A stretch of 64,000 nucleotides of DNA from Pseudoips prasinana (Eukaryota; Arthropoda; Insecta; Lepidoptera; Nolidae). Shown here in pieces: positions 1 to 9,149 of the stretch (position 1 is the first letter of the stretch; each line of letters starts with the position of its first letter). The notes below the pieces were generated by a model. It was not told where the DNA came from. It was given only the letters and a program-made list of their open reading frames with translations, and did no database searches. Location: positions 7,553,001 through 7,617,000 of the forward strand of contig OX621249.1 in NCBI GenBank assembly GCA_951640165.1, written 5' to 3'. The position numbers were made by a program, and so were the translations under genes.

Positions 1-309
1 GCCTTCGCACAAGGCCATCATTGTGAACGAATTTTTGACCAAACACTCAACAAATACCATCCAGCAACCACCATATTCACCAGACATGGCTCCAGCTGAC
101 TTCTTTCTTTTCCTTAACTCAAATTACCACTTCGTGGTACCCGTTTTCAATCGGTAGATGACATAAAGGAGAATTCGCGGCGAGAACTGAACTCAATTCC
201 GAAAGCAGCGTTTAAAAAATGTTTTGATGAATGGATTATTCGTTGGCGTAAGTGTATCGTTTCCGAAGTAGCATACTTTGAAGGTGATAAAATAAATTTG
301 GATGAATAA
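1..309 (+). pseudogene. Mariner-family transposase, C-terminal remnant
   Basis: The frame starting at base 2 reads a stretch containing YSPDMAPADFFLF, the conserved block around the third catalytic aspartate of mariner DDD transposases, which cut and paste DNA at TA sites. That frame stops near 156. The protein continues in another frame (about 144-309) with KKCFDEWIIRWRKCI and a following YFEGDKI-like end, as expected for the mariner C-terminus, and stops at 307-309. The gene is therefore frameshifted, and its N-terminal part lies outside the window. It is a dead copy. The family call rests on motif recognition. Confidence 0.85.
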
Positions 310-336
310 CAAACATTTCGTATATTATTGATCTTT

Positions 337-364
337 TCCCGGTACTTTCTTGACAGAGTAGTAT
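337..364 (+). repeat. Probable mariner 3' terminal inverted repeat
   Basis: This lies 28 bases after the transposase stop. It contains 'cccggtactttcttgacag' and ends near a TA dinucleotide, which resembles mariner terminal repeats. The partner repeat is outside the window, so this is inferred from position and composition. Confidence 0.5.
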
Positions 365-593
365 ACCTACTGTAGGGGCAATTTAATAGATCACGTTTTG
401 ACATCTGTCAGTTACTAGTAAAGTGAATTGTGAAATGACCTTCTTTGGTAATTATTACAATAAATGTAAATCGTAATTGTAAAAAAAAAGCAAATGTGCA
501 GTTCTAACTACGAAAAAATAAATAATGTTCTATGCCCGCTGGTTAAGGTTACGTTGTTGAATTTTGATGAAGTGTCAAATGTGATCTATTAAC

Positions 594-940
594 TTGGCCG
601 TTTTTTTTACGTGGTGGAATTGCTCTAGTCGCACGTGGTGTGGGGCTCGACCCACTAAAACCACCACGGTAGCCAGCCTCACAGTGCCTGTAGCGGGGGC
701 TCTGGGTACGCGTGAACGATCTCGCCACTACCCCCGCTGTACACTGAGCGTCCGCGAGACTGTCACACAGAGAGGGGCGGGGCCTGAATGCCTCCCGCCC
801 TCCCCAGTACGCACAAGCATGTTACCTGAGCTACAGCAGGTTAGCCTTCCCGGGACCGCTGGCCCTCAGAGGAAAAGCTCCACTCGTTCCCCCCTCCAAA
901 AGCCAGCGGTCCCAGGGATTAACTTGGCCCTACTTTAAGT
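594..940. repeat. GC-rich island, unidentified repeat fragment
   Basis: This sharply GC-rich block in AT-rich surroundings has an open plus-strand frame (594-938) with no recognisable domain. The composition resembles the GC-rich untranslated ends of lepidopteran LINEs, but I cannot assign a family. The open frame is probably a by-product of composition. Confidence 0.4.
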
Positions 941-1049
941 TAACCTCTGTTTTCGTAAAGGAGTTTCTTAACTCCTGACCCAAACAGAGGTTTGATTCTT
1001 TGATCATAAAATTATTTTCGTCAAGTCACTGAAATAATAGGTAGGTACT

Positions 1050-1225
1050 CGTGTGGTGACATAAAATGTGCCAAGAGATACAGGCCCGGAACTACCTTAG
1101 CCAATTTCAGTAAGGTCCGTAAGTGATCGGGGAGGCTAAGCAACTAGGCTCGCGGTTAATCCGTAGATGAGTACCACCAAGGTGGTTTAATTTCGAGCGT
1201 CTCCGTGTTTCAGAGGGCACGTTAA
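1050..1225 (+). repeat. 5S-rRNA-derived SINE (copy 1)
   Basis: Bases about 1117-1175 align by eye with the 3' half of 5S rRNA: 'gatc', then 'ctaagcaac', then 'cgcggtta', then 'gatgagtacc', in the order and spacing of the 5S internal promoter region. The following 'cagagggcacgttaag' is shared with the copy at 63300-63430, which supports one SINE family with a 5S-like head. It is diverged and not a functional 5S gene. Confidence 0.65.
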
Positions 1226-1464
1226 GTCATCGTACATCGTACATCGTTACGTCGGTCGGCTTGAACAACTCTGACATTAGGGTAACCACTGAGTTTTGTG
1301 AACTGGGTAATAAAGTCACTGATCATACTGTTTACCTACCTACGAAATTAAAATCAACGTTAAATTAACGCTAACGTGTGCTCAAACATTAGAGTTACGT
1401 TTTCAAGGACGCTTGTTTTAAATGTATATTTGTAATAAACATCCCGTGGGTGTCGTAAAATGCG

Positions 1465-1597
1465 ACTAAGGAATACTGCAGATAATCAGGCAGCAGCGTC
1501 ACCTGTGTCTAGCTACCACCTCGGCCTGCACCTGGCCCATTATTGCCAAGCGCGGTGACTACGGCAAACCCCTCGAAATAGCAACATTGTGGAAACC
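1465..1597 (-). repeat. Family F interspersed repeat (LINE 3' end-like), antisense copy
   Basis: 'ggcagcagcgtcacctgtgt' and 'gcggtgactacggcaaaccc' are the reverse complement of the block at 23870-23970. Other copies of this family lie at 2580-2825, 23830-24540, 46470-46740 and 62320-62560. Confidence 0.6.
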
Positions 1598-2490
1598 TAT
1601 TGTTATTGTACTGTTAAGGGCTAAAGGGTTTAAAAATAAATCGAACTACTAATTAAAATTAAATAAAAAGCTCCTAGCTTACAAAAATAACTCTACTTTA
1701 AGCCAAGGACTTAAGATTCAACTTTGTTTGCATTGCATGTGGTTTACATTCTGTTCTTTCAATTGAAGGTTCGATTATCGTTTTCTTTTTCTGGTCTTTG
1801 CTTTAAAATCGAATTCAAAACTGTCTAGACTAATTTCCGCTTTTGTTGGTAACCTTTTTTACTAAACAACTTAGTTAATGCGAGAACAACTAGCTATAAT
1901 TTAATTTACCAAGGTAATAAAAGACTAAGACAAAAATCTATTTTCTTAGTTTAACTTTTTAAAATAGTAAATTGATGTTAATAATGACGGGTACGTTGTA
2001 ATATAATATAATAAATACATAATTTATTTACTATGTCTAAATGGACAGTTTAATGTCAATAAATATTTAGTAAACGTAAATAACTTAAAGTTAAGAAACG
2101 TTAAACAAAATTATCTCAAGGATTAAAATACTGATTAAATTTTGACGTATATAATTTTTCCTAGCGCTTTGCAATATTTTCAAAGTGCTCAATATTATTC
2201 GTCTGGACTGCATTAAGATTGTTTTTATATTTCAGTCATAATATACTTTAAGAAATCATTATAAGCAGCCAAGCTATTTTACCTGGCTTTCTATTGATGT
2301 AATAGAATTCGTTGACACCATTCGTTTCAGCGATGGGTTTTCATTATTATTATATTTTTCATTTAAAACTTTATGCACATAGTTATACAAAGATGTATAG
2401 GATTTTTCTCACAGGCGATCTTAAGGAGTTACAGAGATTTAAAAGTAGGTAGGTGCACTTAGTACGAATTAATTAGACCAATAATATGGG
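1598..2490. other. AT-rich stretch, nothing recognised
   Basis: There is no ORF of note and no recognisable repeat motif in this stretch. Confidence 0.5.
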
Positions 2491-2495
2491 CGCGG

Positions 2496-2549
2496 GTAGA
2501 GCAAGACCGGCATTTCCACCAGTGGACGTCTGTCGGCTGATATGATATC

Positions 2550-2550
<1 letters not shown>
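2496..2550 (+). repeat. RTE LINE 3' tail fragment
   Basis: The 'gtggacgtctgtcggctgat' and 'atgatatcat' match the terminal bases of the RTE copies at 47450-47515 and, reversed, at 55273. Confidence 0.6.

Positions 2551-2580
<30 letters not shown>
2551..2580. repeat. (TA)n microsatellite
   Basis: About 14 uninterrupted TA units lie between the RTE tail and the family F copy. This is a plausible expanded LINE tail. Confidence 0.95.
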
Positions 2581-2583
<3 letters not shown>

Positions 2584-2825
2584 TGCTACCGTCCACTGCT
2601 GGACCTAGACCTTCCCCAAAGGTTTCTATAGCGTTGCCATTAGTTCCTTCCGTTGCCTTAGTCACCACGAGTTGGCCAACGCAGTTAGGTCGTAGTTAGT
2701 ACACAGGAGGCTGCTGCCCGACTACCTGGTAAATCTCTTAGTCGCCTTTTACAACACCCACGAGATAGTATTTGGTGGCCCTGTTATTCTTTCTGAACTA
2801 GAAACCACAGCAGCCATTCACACAG
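2581..2825 (+). repeat. Family F interspersed repeat
   Basis: It carries 'gtccactgctggac', 'ctgctgcccgactacctgg' and 'cttagtcgcctttta' in the same order as the copies at 23830-24540 and 62320-62560. Confidence 0.65.
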
Positions 2826-2845
2826 TGAAATTCACTTCCTCTAGA

Positions 2846-3040
2846 TAAAATAAAATAAAATAAAAATATGGTTTATTTCTCTCGTAAAAGTTCATATATA
2901 AATGACATTGCGATGTATAAACAATTTTTGCTTAATTAGAACTTTAGAGAGAGCTGGAGTCTGTACTAGGCTCCAAACCTGTATGACAGATCTCCAGGCA
3001 TTCTCCAATCTTGCATGTCACGCAAGAATTGTATTATAAT
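2846..3040 (-). repeat. LINE 3' end with (TAAAA)n, antisense
   Basis: Four to five TAAAA repeats are followed by non-repetitive sequence with 'ctccaaacctgtatgacag'. Read on the minus strand this is an untranslated tail ending in a TTTTA repeat. The family is not identified. Confidence 0.35.
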
Positions 3041-3590
3041 AAACAAACTTTAATTAAATTCTAAAACTGAGTTGCATACAAAAAAGGTTGAGAGACAGAA
3101 ATAATGCTACTACAATACAGAGAAAATTAAATACTAATGACAAAAATTGAGTTTGAAGGTGTTTATGTGTTTAGAAGTATGTGGTAAAGTATGTGTGTGT
3201 TGGTATGTAATGTAATATTTTATTGTACTGTGTGAAGTAAAGTTTCTGTAGTAAAGTTTGTGTAGTTAGATAAATATATCGTGATATATACAAGCTATTA
3301 AAACATTTCGAATTAACATATTTTTATCTGTTTACACAGTTTCGAGCAATCGTCGAAAAACAAAACCCCCGCAGCTTAAAGTAAACATATTTACGAACGG
3401 AATAAACACTTATCATTTGCTCACGGGTCCTCATTTTCTTTGAATCGTTACGAAAAAACTAAATTCAGTACTTAACATGATAATTTAATGTTTATGTGTA
3501 AAAAAACTGGTACTTATTTCAATGTTTATTTAAAGACTAACGAAAATATCTGTTATAATTGTAAGTTTGCATAATATTTATTGAAATAAA
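3041..3590. other. AT-rich stretch, nothing recognised
   Basis: A short (GT)-rich patch lies near 3190-3210. I see no gene or recognised repeat. Confidence 0.5.
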
Positions 3591-4175
3591 AAACCGGCCA
3601 AGTGCGAGTCGGACTCGCACATGAAGGGTTCCATAGCAGCAAGTATTTCAGTTGATTAAATAAATGCAAATTGCGGTTTATGACGTATTAAAAAAAAACT
3701 ACTCGCTAGATCTCATTCAAACCAATTTTCGTTGTTAGTTTGCGTGGTAATTAATGTACATCATATATTTTTTTGATTTATCATTCTCTTATTTTAGAAG
3801 TTACAGAGGGGGGACACTCTTTTTTACACTTTGGAAGTGTCTCTCGCGCAAACTATTCAGTTTAGAAAAAAGGGATATTAGGAACCTCAGTATCATTTTT
3901 GAAGACATATCCACAGATACCCCACATGTATGGGTGCGATGAAAAAAAAAATTGAGTTTCAGTTCTATGTATGGGGAACCCCCAAAATTATTATTATTTT
4001 TCTATTTTCGTGTAAAAATCTTAATGCGGTTCACAGAATACATCTACTTACCAAATTTCAACAGTACAGCTCTTATAGTTTCGGAAAAAAATGGCTGTGA
4101 CATACGGACGGACAGACAGACAGACATGACAAATCTATAAGGGTTCCGTTTTTTGCCATTTGGGTACGCAACCCT
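3590..4175 (+). repeat. 'ccggccaagtgcgagtcgg' interspersed element (family X)
   Basis: It opens with 'ccggccaagtgcgagtcgg' and closes with 'agggttccgttttttgccat' followed by 'tacgcaaccctaaaaa'. A 'gacggacagacagacagaca' run lies near 4108. These marks are typical of a repeat common in Lepidoptera. The short ORFs inside (3754-3942, 3952-4140) are not credible genes. A truncated copy of the 5' end lies at 7424-7480. Confidence 0.6.
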
Positions 4176-5180
4176 AAAAAATCGGTGGATCCACTTATCG
4201 CTATGACCGCTTATGCCTTGATTTTTCCAATCAAATACAAGGTAATTATTCAAGCCCGTTACAGAAAATCTTGTACTTGCAACTTAACAAACATAAAACA
4301 GGCACTATTCAAGTCATTCCGTTCTTTTTCACAACCGCCTTCACAGCTCCTTACACACACGAAAAATCCTATTATTGCCTTATATTACTTATTCTAAAAG
4401 CAGATCCATTCCAGCAGCCGAATAACACATTCCACACCAAACGGCATCGCATTACATTGAAGTACTCACCAAGAAGATGGAAATACGAATACGTATAGGA
4501 ACTTTTTTAATCAGTACATCTCCGGCTTATTCTCTTCAGATCCAATAAAGATTGAGTATCCGAACGCAATATTCGCACAGCCGATATCAGTGTACGAAAT
4601 TCAATTTTAGAATATACTTATTCCAATTTCAAACGCATTTGGAACTTGATGGAGGTTCCGAGCGGTGGGTAGTCGTAAGTTTGCTCACAAGTAAATTCCC
4701 CAAGGATACCGAGGGATGTAGAATTGTAGATCTTTCAATAGTTGTATGCCTAGTCGATTTACGTTTTAAAAGTGGTCTTTTGAGGATATTTTATACTCTA
4801 ATATAGCTTCATACTATATTTTTATCTTGTGACGCTCAGCAATCCTAAAACGGGCGAAGTGCGTTCATACCTTCAGTATGCTTATAAGTGAATCATTTAT
4901 TATCTAAAAACTGAGAAGAATAATACAATTTTGAATATTTTTTTTTGTTAAAAGAATTAGAATTATCAAGAAGTTCCCTAAGTTTGTTTAGAAAGAGTAT
5001 CTAAAGCGGCATTATTAGGGTCATACAAACATTGGCTAGGAAGAGAGGGGAACACTGAGAGACAGAGAAGGTGAACGTTGATGCATCACACGGGGCCCCC
5101 TTAGATCTAGGTCTGAGTCGCAAGTTTCAGACTCTGTCGAGTGTTCCCTCCTCAGCGTTCCCTCCCATGGAATGCTAATA
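4176..5180. other. AT-rich stretch, nothing recognised
   Basis: Only short frames without domains are present. The overlapping frames at 4185-4498 look like chance. Confidence 0.45.
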
Positions 5181-5312
5181 ATTAGGTCTGAGTCATGGAT
5201 GTTTTCTATATATATACATCTATATAAGTATGTATATCGTCGCCTGGTACCCATAATACAAGCTTTGCTTAATTTGGGGCTAGGATTATCTGTGTGAAAT
5301 TGTTCCTAGATA
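5180..5312 (+). repeat. SINE family S3, 3' part only
   Basis: 'gtctgagtcatggatgtttt', 'gtcgcctggtacccata' and 'caagctttgcttaatttggg' match the 3' half of the S3 copy at 24031-24280. The tRNA-like head is missing. Confidence 0.7.
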
Positions 5313-5559
5313 TAATTATTATTATATATAACAAAATAAAATGTTTAAATCATAAAGTGTTGTTTCATAAGATGATATTCGTACTATTGGCTAATTTGGC
5401 TGATGACAACGTCTTTATTACCGCGCTACAACTACAGGTACTTGTTTGACCATATAAAGTCGTTATGAGGTTGCGTGTGTTTTGTGTCCTTGATATGCGC
5501 GTATACTTAGTCATTGTTTTCAAAAGAAAGAAATCATTTGCAACAACTTTGCCAATTTG

Positions 5560-5880
5560 GTCCAATCGAATTTATTTTCAGCACCTATGTCATATGACAA
5601 AAATTGCAGGAAACTCATTGTTACTGCTCTTAGACTCAGATCTGGACACATTCCATGCAAAAGAATGGCCTCTATGATGAAGAACTTCACCCAATTGTGA
5701 GGAATGTGGATGTATCGAGGACCTACAACATTTATTTATGGAATGTGTTCGATATGAGTCTAGTAGAAATAATTTAATACGGTCCCTGAACTTGAACAGA
5801 ACTGATGTGGGCATGTGCCACAAAATTCTATCCCAACAAAATAGTGATGATGCGATGGGTTTGTGGTGTTCTACCACAAA
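5560..5880 (+). pseudogene. Non-LTR retrotransposon zinc-knuckle end, degraded
   Basis: The frame at 5738-5980, extended upstream to about 5695 in the same phase, reads CEECGC then EDLQHLFMECVRYESSR. This fits the CxxC...H...C element that closes many R1/Jockey-type LINE polyproteins, where it is thought to bind template nucleic acid. It is a broken fragment: the upstream frame runs into stops, and a one-base offset separates it from a related-looking stretch ending 'YDEELHP'. It then runs into an inverted duplication of itself (see 5744-5925). No catalytic reverse transcriptase motif is visible nearby. The LINE clade is uncertain. Confidence 0.55.
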
Positions 5881-5901
5881 CCCATCGCATCATCACTATT
5901 T
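5839..5901. repeat. Perfect 29-bp inverted repeat with 5-nt loop
   Basis: The arms at 5839-5867 and 5873-5901 are perfect complements separated by 'gttct'. The right side then continues with 'tagactcatatcgaacac', the complement of 5744-5762. The structure is thus a snap-back duplication of the LINE fragment with about 72 bases missing from one side. Confidence 0.9.
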
Positions 5902-6036
5902 GGTAGACTCATATCGAACACAGTGCACATTTATTGCAATTTTATCACCACATATAACCTGTGTTATGCAAACGATTTGATTTGATAACTTTTAAATTGA
6001 TTTTATGTTGGCGCGTGATCTATTATGTATTCTAAA

Positions 6037-6125
6037 AAACGTCCACTGCTGGACAAAGGCCTCCCCAAAGATCTTCACAATTACTGGTCTTGCGCTATTC
6101 GCATCCAGCAGTTTCCAGCCGCATA
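6037..6125 (-). repeat. RTE LINE 3' end, antisense fragment
   Basis: 'gtccactgctggacaaaggc' and 'tcttgcgctattcgcatcca' match the RTE 3' ends at 55285-55370 and 51390-51415. Confidence 0.7.
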
Positions 6126-6850
6126 TACATTATTAATATTATTTAATTTAATGCATTAACAGAATTAACTCACTCAACACTTTATTATTTCAAATCGAAA
6201 TTTGAAGCCAGGACCTCATTAGTTGAAGAATCTACCACTCGACCATTGAGATAGTTCTTTCACGAGGTAATATGACGGTGTGTACCTACGTCACATGTCG
6301 ACATTGCTCGAACTTTTCTTTCTTTATTTTCATTGCTTAGAATATTCAATCTATTTATATCTCAATCTCAGCACGTAAAGTTTACATTGTTTCGTAACAA
6401 AAACACGTTTTTATCCTTTTTCTCTTTCTTCCCTACATTTTCTGTGACCTTCAAAGCACCTTTTCTTACAAAGCACCTTGTTTACGTTCCTCCACGACAT
6501 AAACACACTGCTATCTTATTTATCTGTGTACATCACTCGCGATTAGCTGTTTCTATTTATTTTACAGAAACATCAAAAGATTCTTAGATAATTCTTGTTT
6601 TCGAGCCTTTGTGGTACGTCTTCATTTACGAAGAAATTATTTATTTGAATTGAGCACTGAAATATATTATCTTTTCAGATGAAACTTATTACATAACCAG
6701 TAAAAATTTGGTTGGTAATTTCGTTCCTTTGATATATTTAGGTCTAATAATGAATGTTTCCCTAACGTGTTTACGCTTATGATTTTACAATACTTATTTA
6801 CTTATCGTATGGGCTACCCTGGTGTCAGAGTTATTCAAGCCGCCTATTAA
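6126..6850. other. AT-rich stretch, nothing recognised
   Basis: The short frame at 6333-6587 has no recognisable domain. Confidence 0.45.
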
Positions 6851-6852
6851 TG

Positions 6853-6917
6853 CCTTATGGTTACAACCGGGACCGACTGCTTAACTTGCGCAGTCGGTCC
6901 CGGTTGTAACCATAAGG
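6853..6917. repeat. Perfect 28-bp inverted repeat with 9-nt loop
   Basis: The arms at 6853-6880 and 6890-6917 are perfect complements, GC-rich in their inner half. The hairpin ends at the tail of the adjacent antisense SINE. Confidence 0.9.
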
Positions 6918-6924
6918 AGGAGGC

Positions 6925-7139
6925 ACGGAGATTTTTTTTTAAAGACCCGGCGTGCACTAGGGAATCTCATCCCTGGGTCGCGGGGTTCTTTACAAATATA
7001 TAATCGACGGATACAAATTACATCCAGACTCCAAACAACTATTTATGGGTCACAAATAGTTGTCCGGCGCAGGAATCGAACCTGGGACACCGGGACACGA
7101 ATCGGTGAGAGGACTGTCTTAGCCGCTGCGCCACACCTG
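6925..7139 (-). repeat. tRNA-headed SINE family S1, antisense
   Basis: Read on the minus strand it gives a tRNA-like head with 'ggttcgattcc'-type B box, then 'ataaatagttgt', then 'aagaaccccgcgacccaggg', then a poly-A-like tail. Other copies lie at 32597, 38831, 49318 and 53122. Confidence 0.8.
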
Positions 7140-7423
7140 TTGCTTAACTTTGCCAATTTTTATGGATCGGTGAGAGTTATTAGCCAGATGGCTATTTGCA
7201 CCTCTTACAGTGATATTTGATGACACAAGTTTTACGTTCATCGGCAAAGGGTAAAACAGGACCCTATTACTAAGATTCCGCTGACTATCTGTTTTTTACC
7301 AGGCTGTATCTCACGAACCTTGATAGTTAGACAGTTGAAATGTTCACAGATGGTGTTTTGTGGTTGCCGATATAACAACAAATACTCAGAAACAGATAAA
7401 ATTAATATTTAAGGGGGTTAGGG

Positions 7424-7480
7424 TCTAGAAAAAACCGCCAAGTGCCACGCCAAGAGTTCCGTACCAATATTTATAAAACG
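7424..7480 (+). repeat. Family X 5' fragment
   Basis: 'aaaaccgccaagtgcc' and 'agagttccgtacc' match the start of the family X element at 3590. Confidence 0.5.
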
Positions 7481-7613
7481 ACTGGTGTTGCTGTACGGCA
7501 GTCATAATCATCTGCCAATAATAATATTTCTTTGGTTTCTATATTTTTTGCCTATTTCTTATTAAGTTTGCAATCTTTAATAAATTTAATCAGTCTGATC
7601 TTCTATTATCGGA

Positions 7614-7830
7614 TATAATATTTCGTGGTTTCATTTTCGATATAAATTAACAGGTAGTCCTTTGACCTACAAAGCAACACTCGCACGCTTTTATTACTTA
7701 AATGTTAAGATTTAATCGACTAAAAAACTCGATTAATATTAAATCGATAACCGGACGATTAGTGAGTGAAGGAAGCTTCACTCACTAATCGTCCGCCATG
7801 ACAGCTCATTCTTTTTCCGTGCGAGGCGAC
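7614..7830 (+). repeat. DIRS left inverted terminal repeat
   Basis: Bases about 7645-7820 are the reverse complement of 16882-17040. The outermost 42 bases match the complement of 16701-16743 instead. An extra palindrome lies at 7754-7791 (arms 'acgattagtgagtga' and 'tcactcactaatcgt') that the right repeat lacks, so a small local inverted duplication has occurred here. Confidence 0.85.
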
Positions 7831-7893
7831 GAGTGCACGCGCTCTTCCACTCGAAAAAATTAAACTTTAGTGTTCCTACGATTTTGTCTCACG

Positions 7894-8035
7894 ATGCCCA
7901 AAAGGTCTTTGGAAGATAAGATTGAACACTATATGAAAAAGATGGAAAAATTAAAAGAAAAACATCGCCGCAAGCGACGACGATTGGTATATTCCTCTTG
8001 TTCCGATCAAGAGGTAGTTATTTCCAACAATAAAG
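7894..8035 (+). CDS. DIRS gag, first exon
   Basis: An ATG at 7894 opens a short basic, lysine/arginine-rich peptide beginning MPKRSLEDKIEHYMKK. Its reading frame ends 3 bases beyond an 'AAAG|GTTAGT' splice donor at 8035/8036. A matching acceptor 'tatcttttag' ends at 8238. An intron at this place in gag is something I recall for animal DIRS elements. The product would be the N-terminal, nucleic-acid-binding part of a Gag-like protein. This exon is undamaged; the next is not. Confidence 0.6.
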
Positions 8036-8238
8036 GTTAGTACCTAATCTTTAATATGTTAATATATCTACCTACTGTACAAGTTCTGTTCTAAATGAAA
8101 GTCTTGTTACGGTAATTTGCCATAGATTCAAAATAGAACGCGGCAAATATTAATATACCCGCCATAGATTCCAGAGCGAACAAGGCGTTTTAAATTAATG
8201 TACCCCCATGCATTAATTTATATAAACTTATCTTTTAG

Positions 8239-9149
8239 GAGACGATACGGACGTGTGCGATGTACTGAGCCACAGCCCGAAGTTATCGTAACTGAGCCGG
8301 AATACGGTCAGAACGGTGATCCGCCGCCAACTCTTCCGGCGCCGCAGGAATCGGCAGAGACCTCTGACCCACCATTGGATCCCGAAATCTTGTCTGCCCT
8401 CGGGGAGGCAACCGACCAGGGACCGATTTGGGGCCCTCCTATACATCAAAATTTATCATCTTTGTGGCAGCCGTTGCTTAAAAAAGGCATGGATAGGGAA
8501 TCACGAGAAATAAAAATATCTGTGTCCAAGTAACTGCTCTCTACTCCAGGCGCCTAAGTTAAATGTAGAAATTTCTGCGGCTGTCGCGGAGATGGTAAGA
8601 TTGCGTGACAAGAAGGTCGAAACTAGCCAACAGCAGCTTGGTATAGGTGTTACCGCAATAAGTAGGGCGATGTCCATCCTATTAACTACCGACAACAAAG
8701 TTGAGGCAGTAAAAATACTAAGCGATGGGTGCCGAATATTGTGCGACCTGCATAATAGGGAAACACAAGCTCGTATGAAGATGATAACACCCGGGTTGGC
8801 TAAACCTTTTTTGAACGTAATTCAAGATAGTGAGCGTGATGAAACCTTATTTGGTGCTAGTTTGCCAGAAAAGATAAAGGCATCTAAAACTATTGAGAAG
8901 CCGGGCTTACAAATTAAAAAGCTTGTACAATCGTTACAGCCCAGGCCGACTACGGCCCAACAAAATACAACATCCCGTCAGTCATTTCAGGGAAACTGGT
9001 CGGGACCTCCTCGTTACCCGACAAACAGGGGGGGGGGGCGAGGGGGTCAGAGAAGGTCAACGATGCGGCGATCAATAATGTCATTGCCACCAACAACGAC
9101 CCAACCACGAGCGAACCAGGGCCGAACTCGTGCCCCTACACGCCAGTAG
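8239..9149 (+). pseudogene. DIRS Gag-like protein, main exon, frameshifted
   Basis: After the acceptor at 8238 the spliced frame runs only about 17 codons before a stop. The expected acidic, proline-rich stretch (PEVIVTEPEYGQNGDPPPT) continues in another frame to 8533. A third frame (8592-9149) carries the body, with AISRAMSILLTTDNKVEAV and a C-terminal Gly/Arg-rich tail after residue 140 (a run of G at 9027-9036 encodes it). DIRS Gag proteins are poorly conserved; the role is packaging of the RNA. At least two frame breaks make it non-functional. Its end overlaps the start of the polymerase frame, as is usual in this family. Confidence 0.65.

Noticed and set aside
594..938. 114-codon gene
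   Set aside because: GC-rich composition explains the open frame; no domain or codon pattern supports it.
1117..1175. Functional 5S rRNA gene
   Set aside because: Only the 3' half is similar, with many changes, and it is followed by a SINE body shared with another copy.
3754..4253. Several short frames on both strands
   Set aside because: They fall inside the family X repeat and have no domains.
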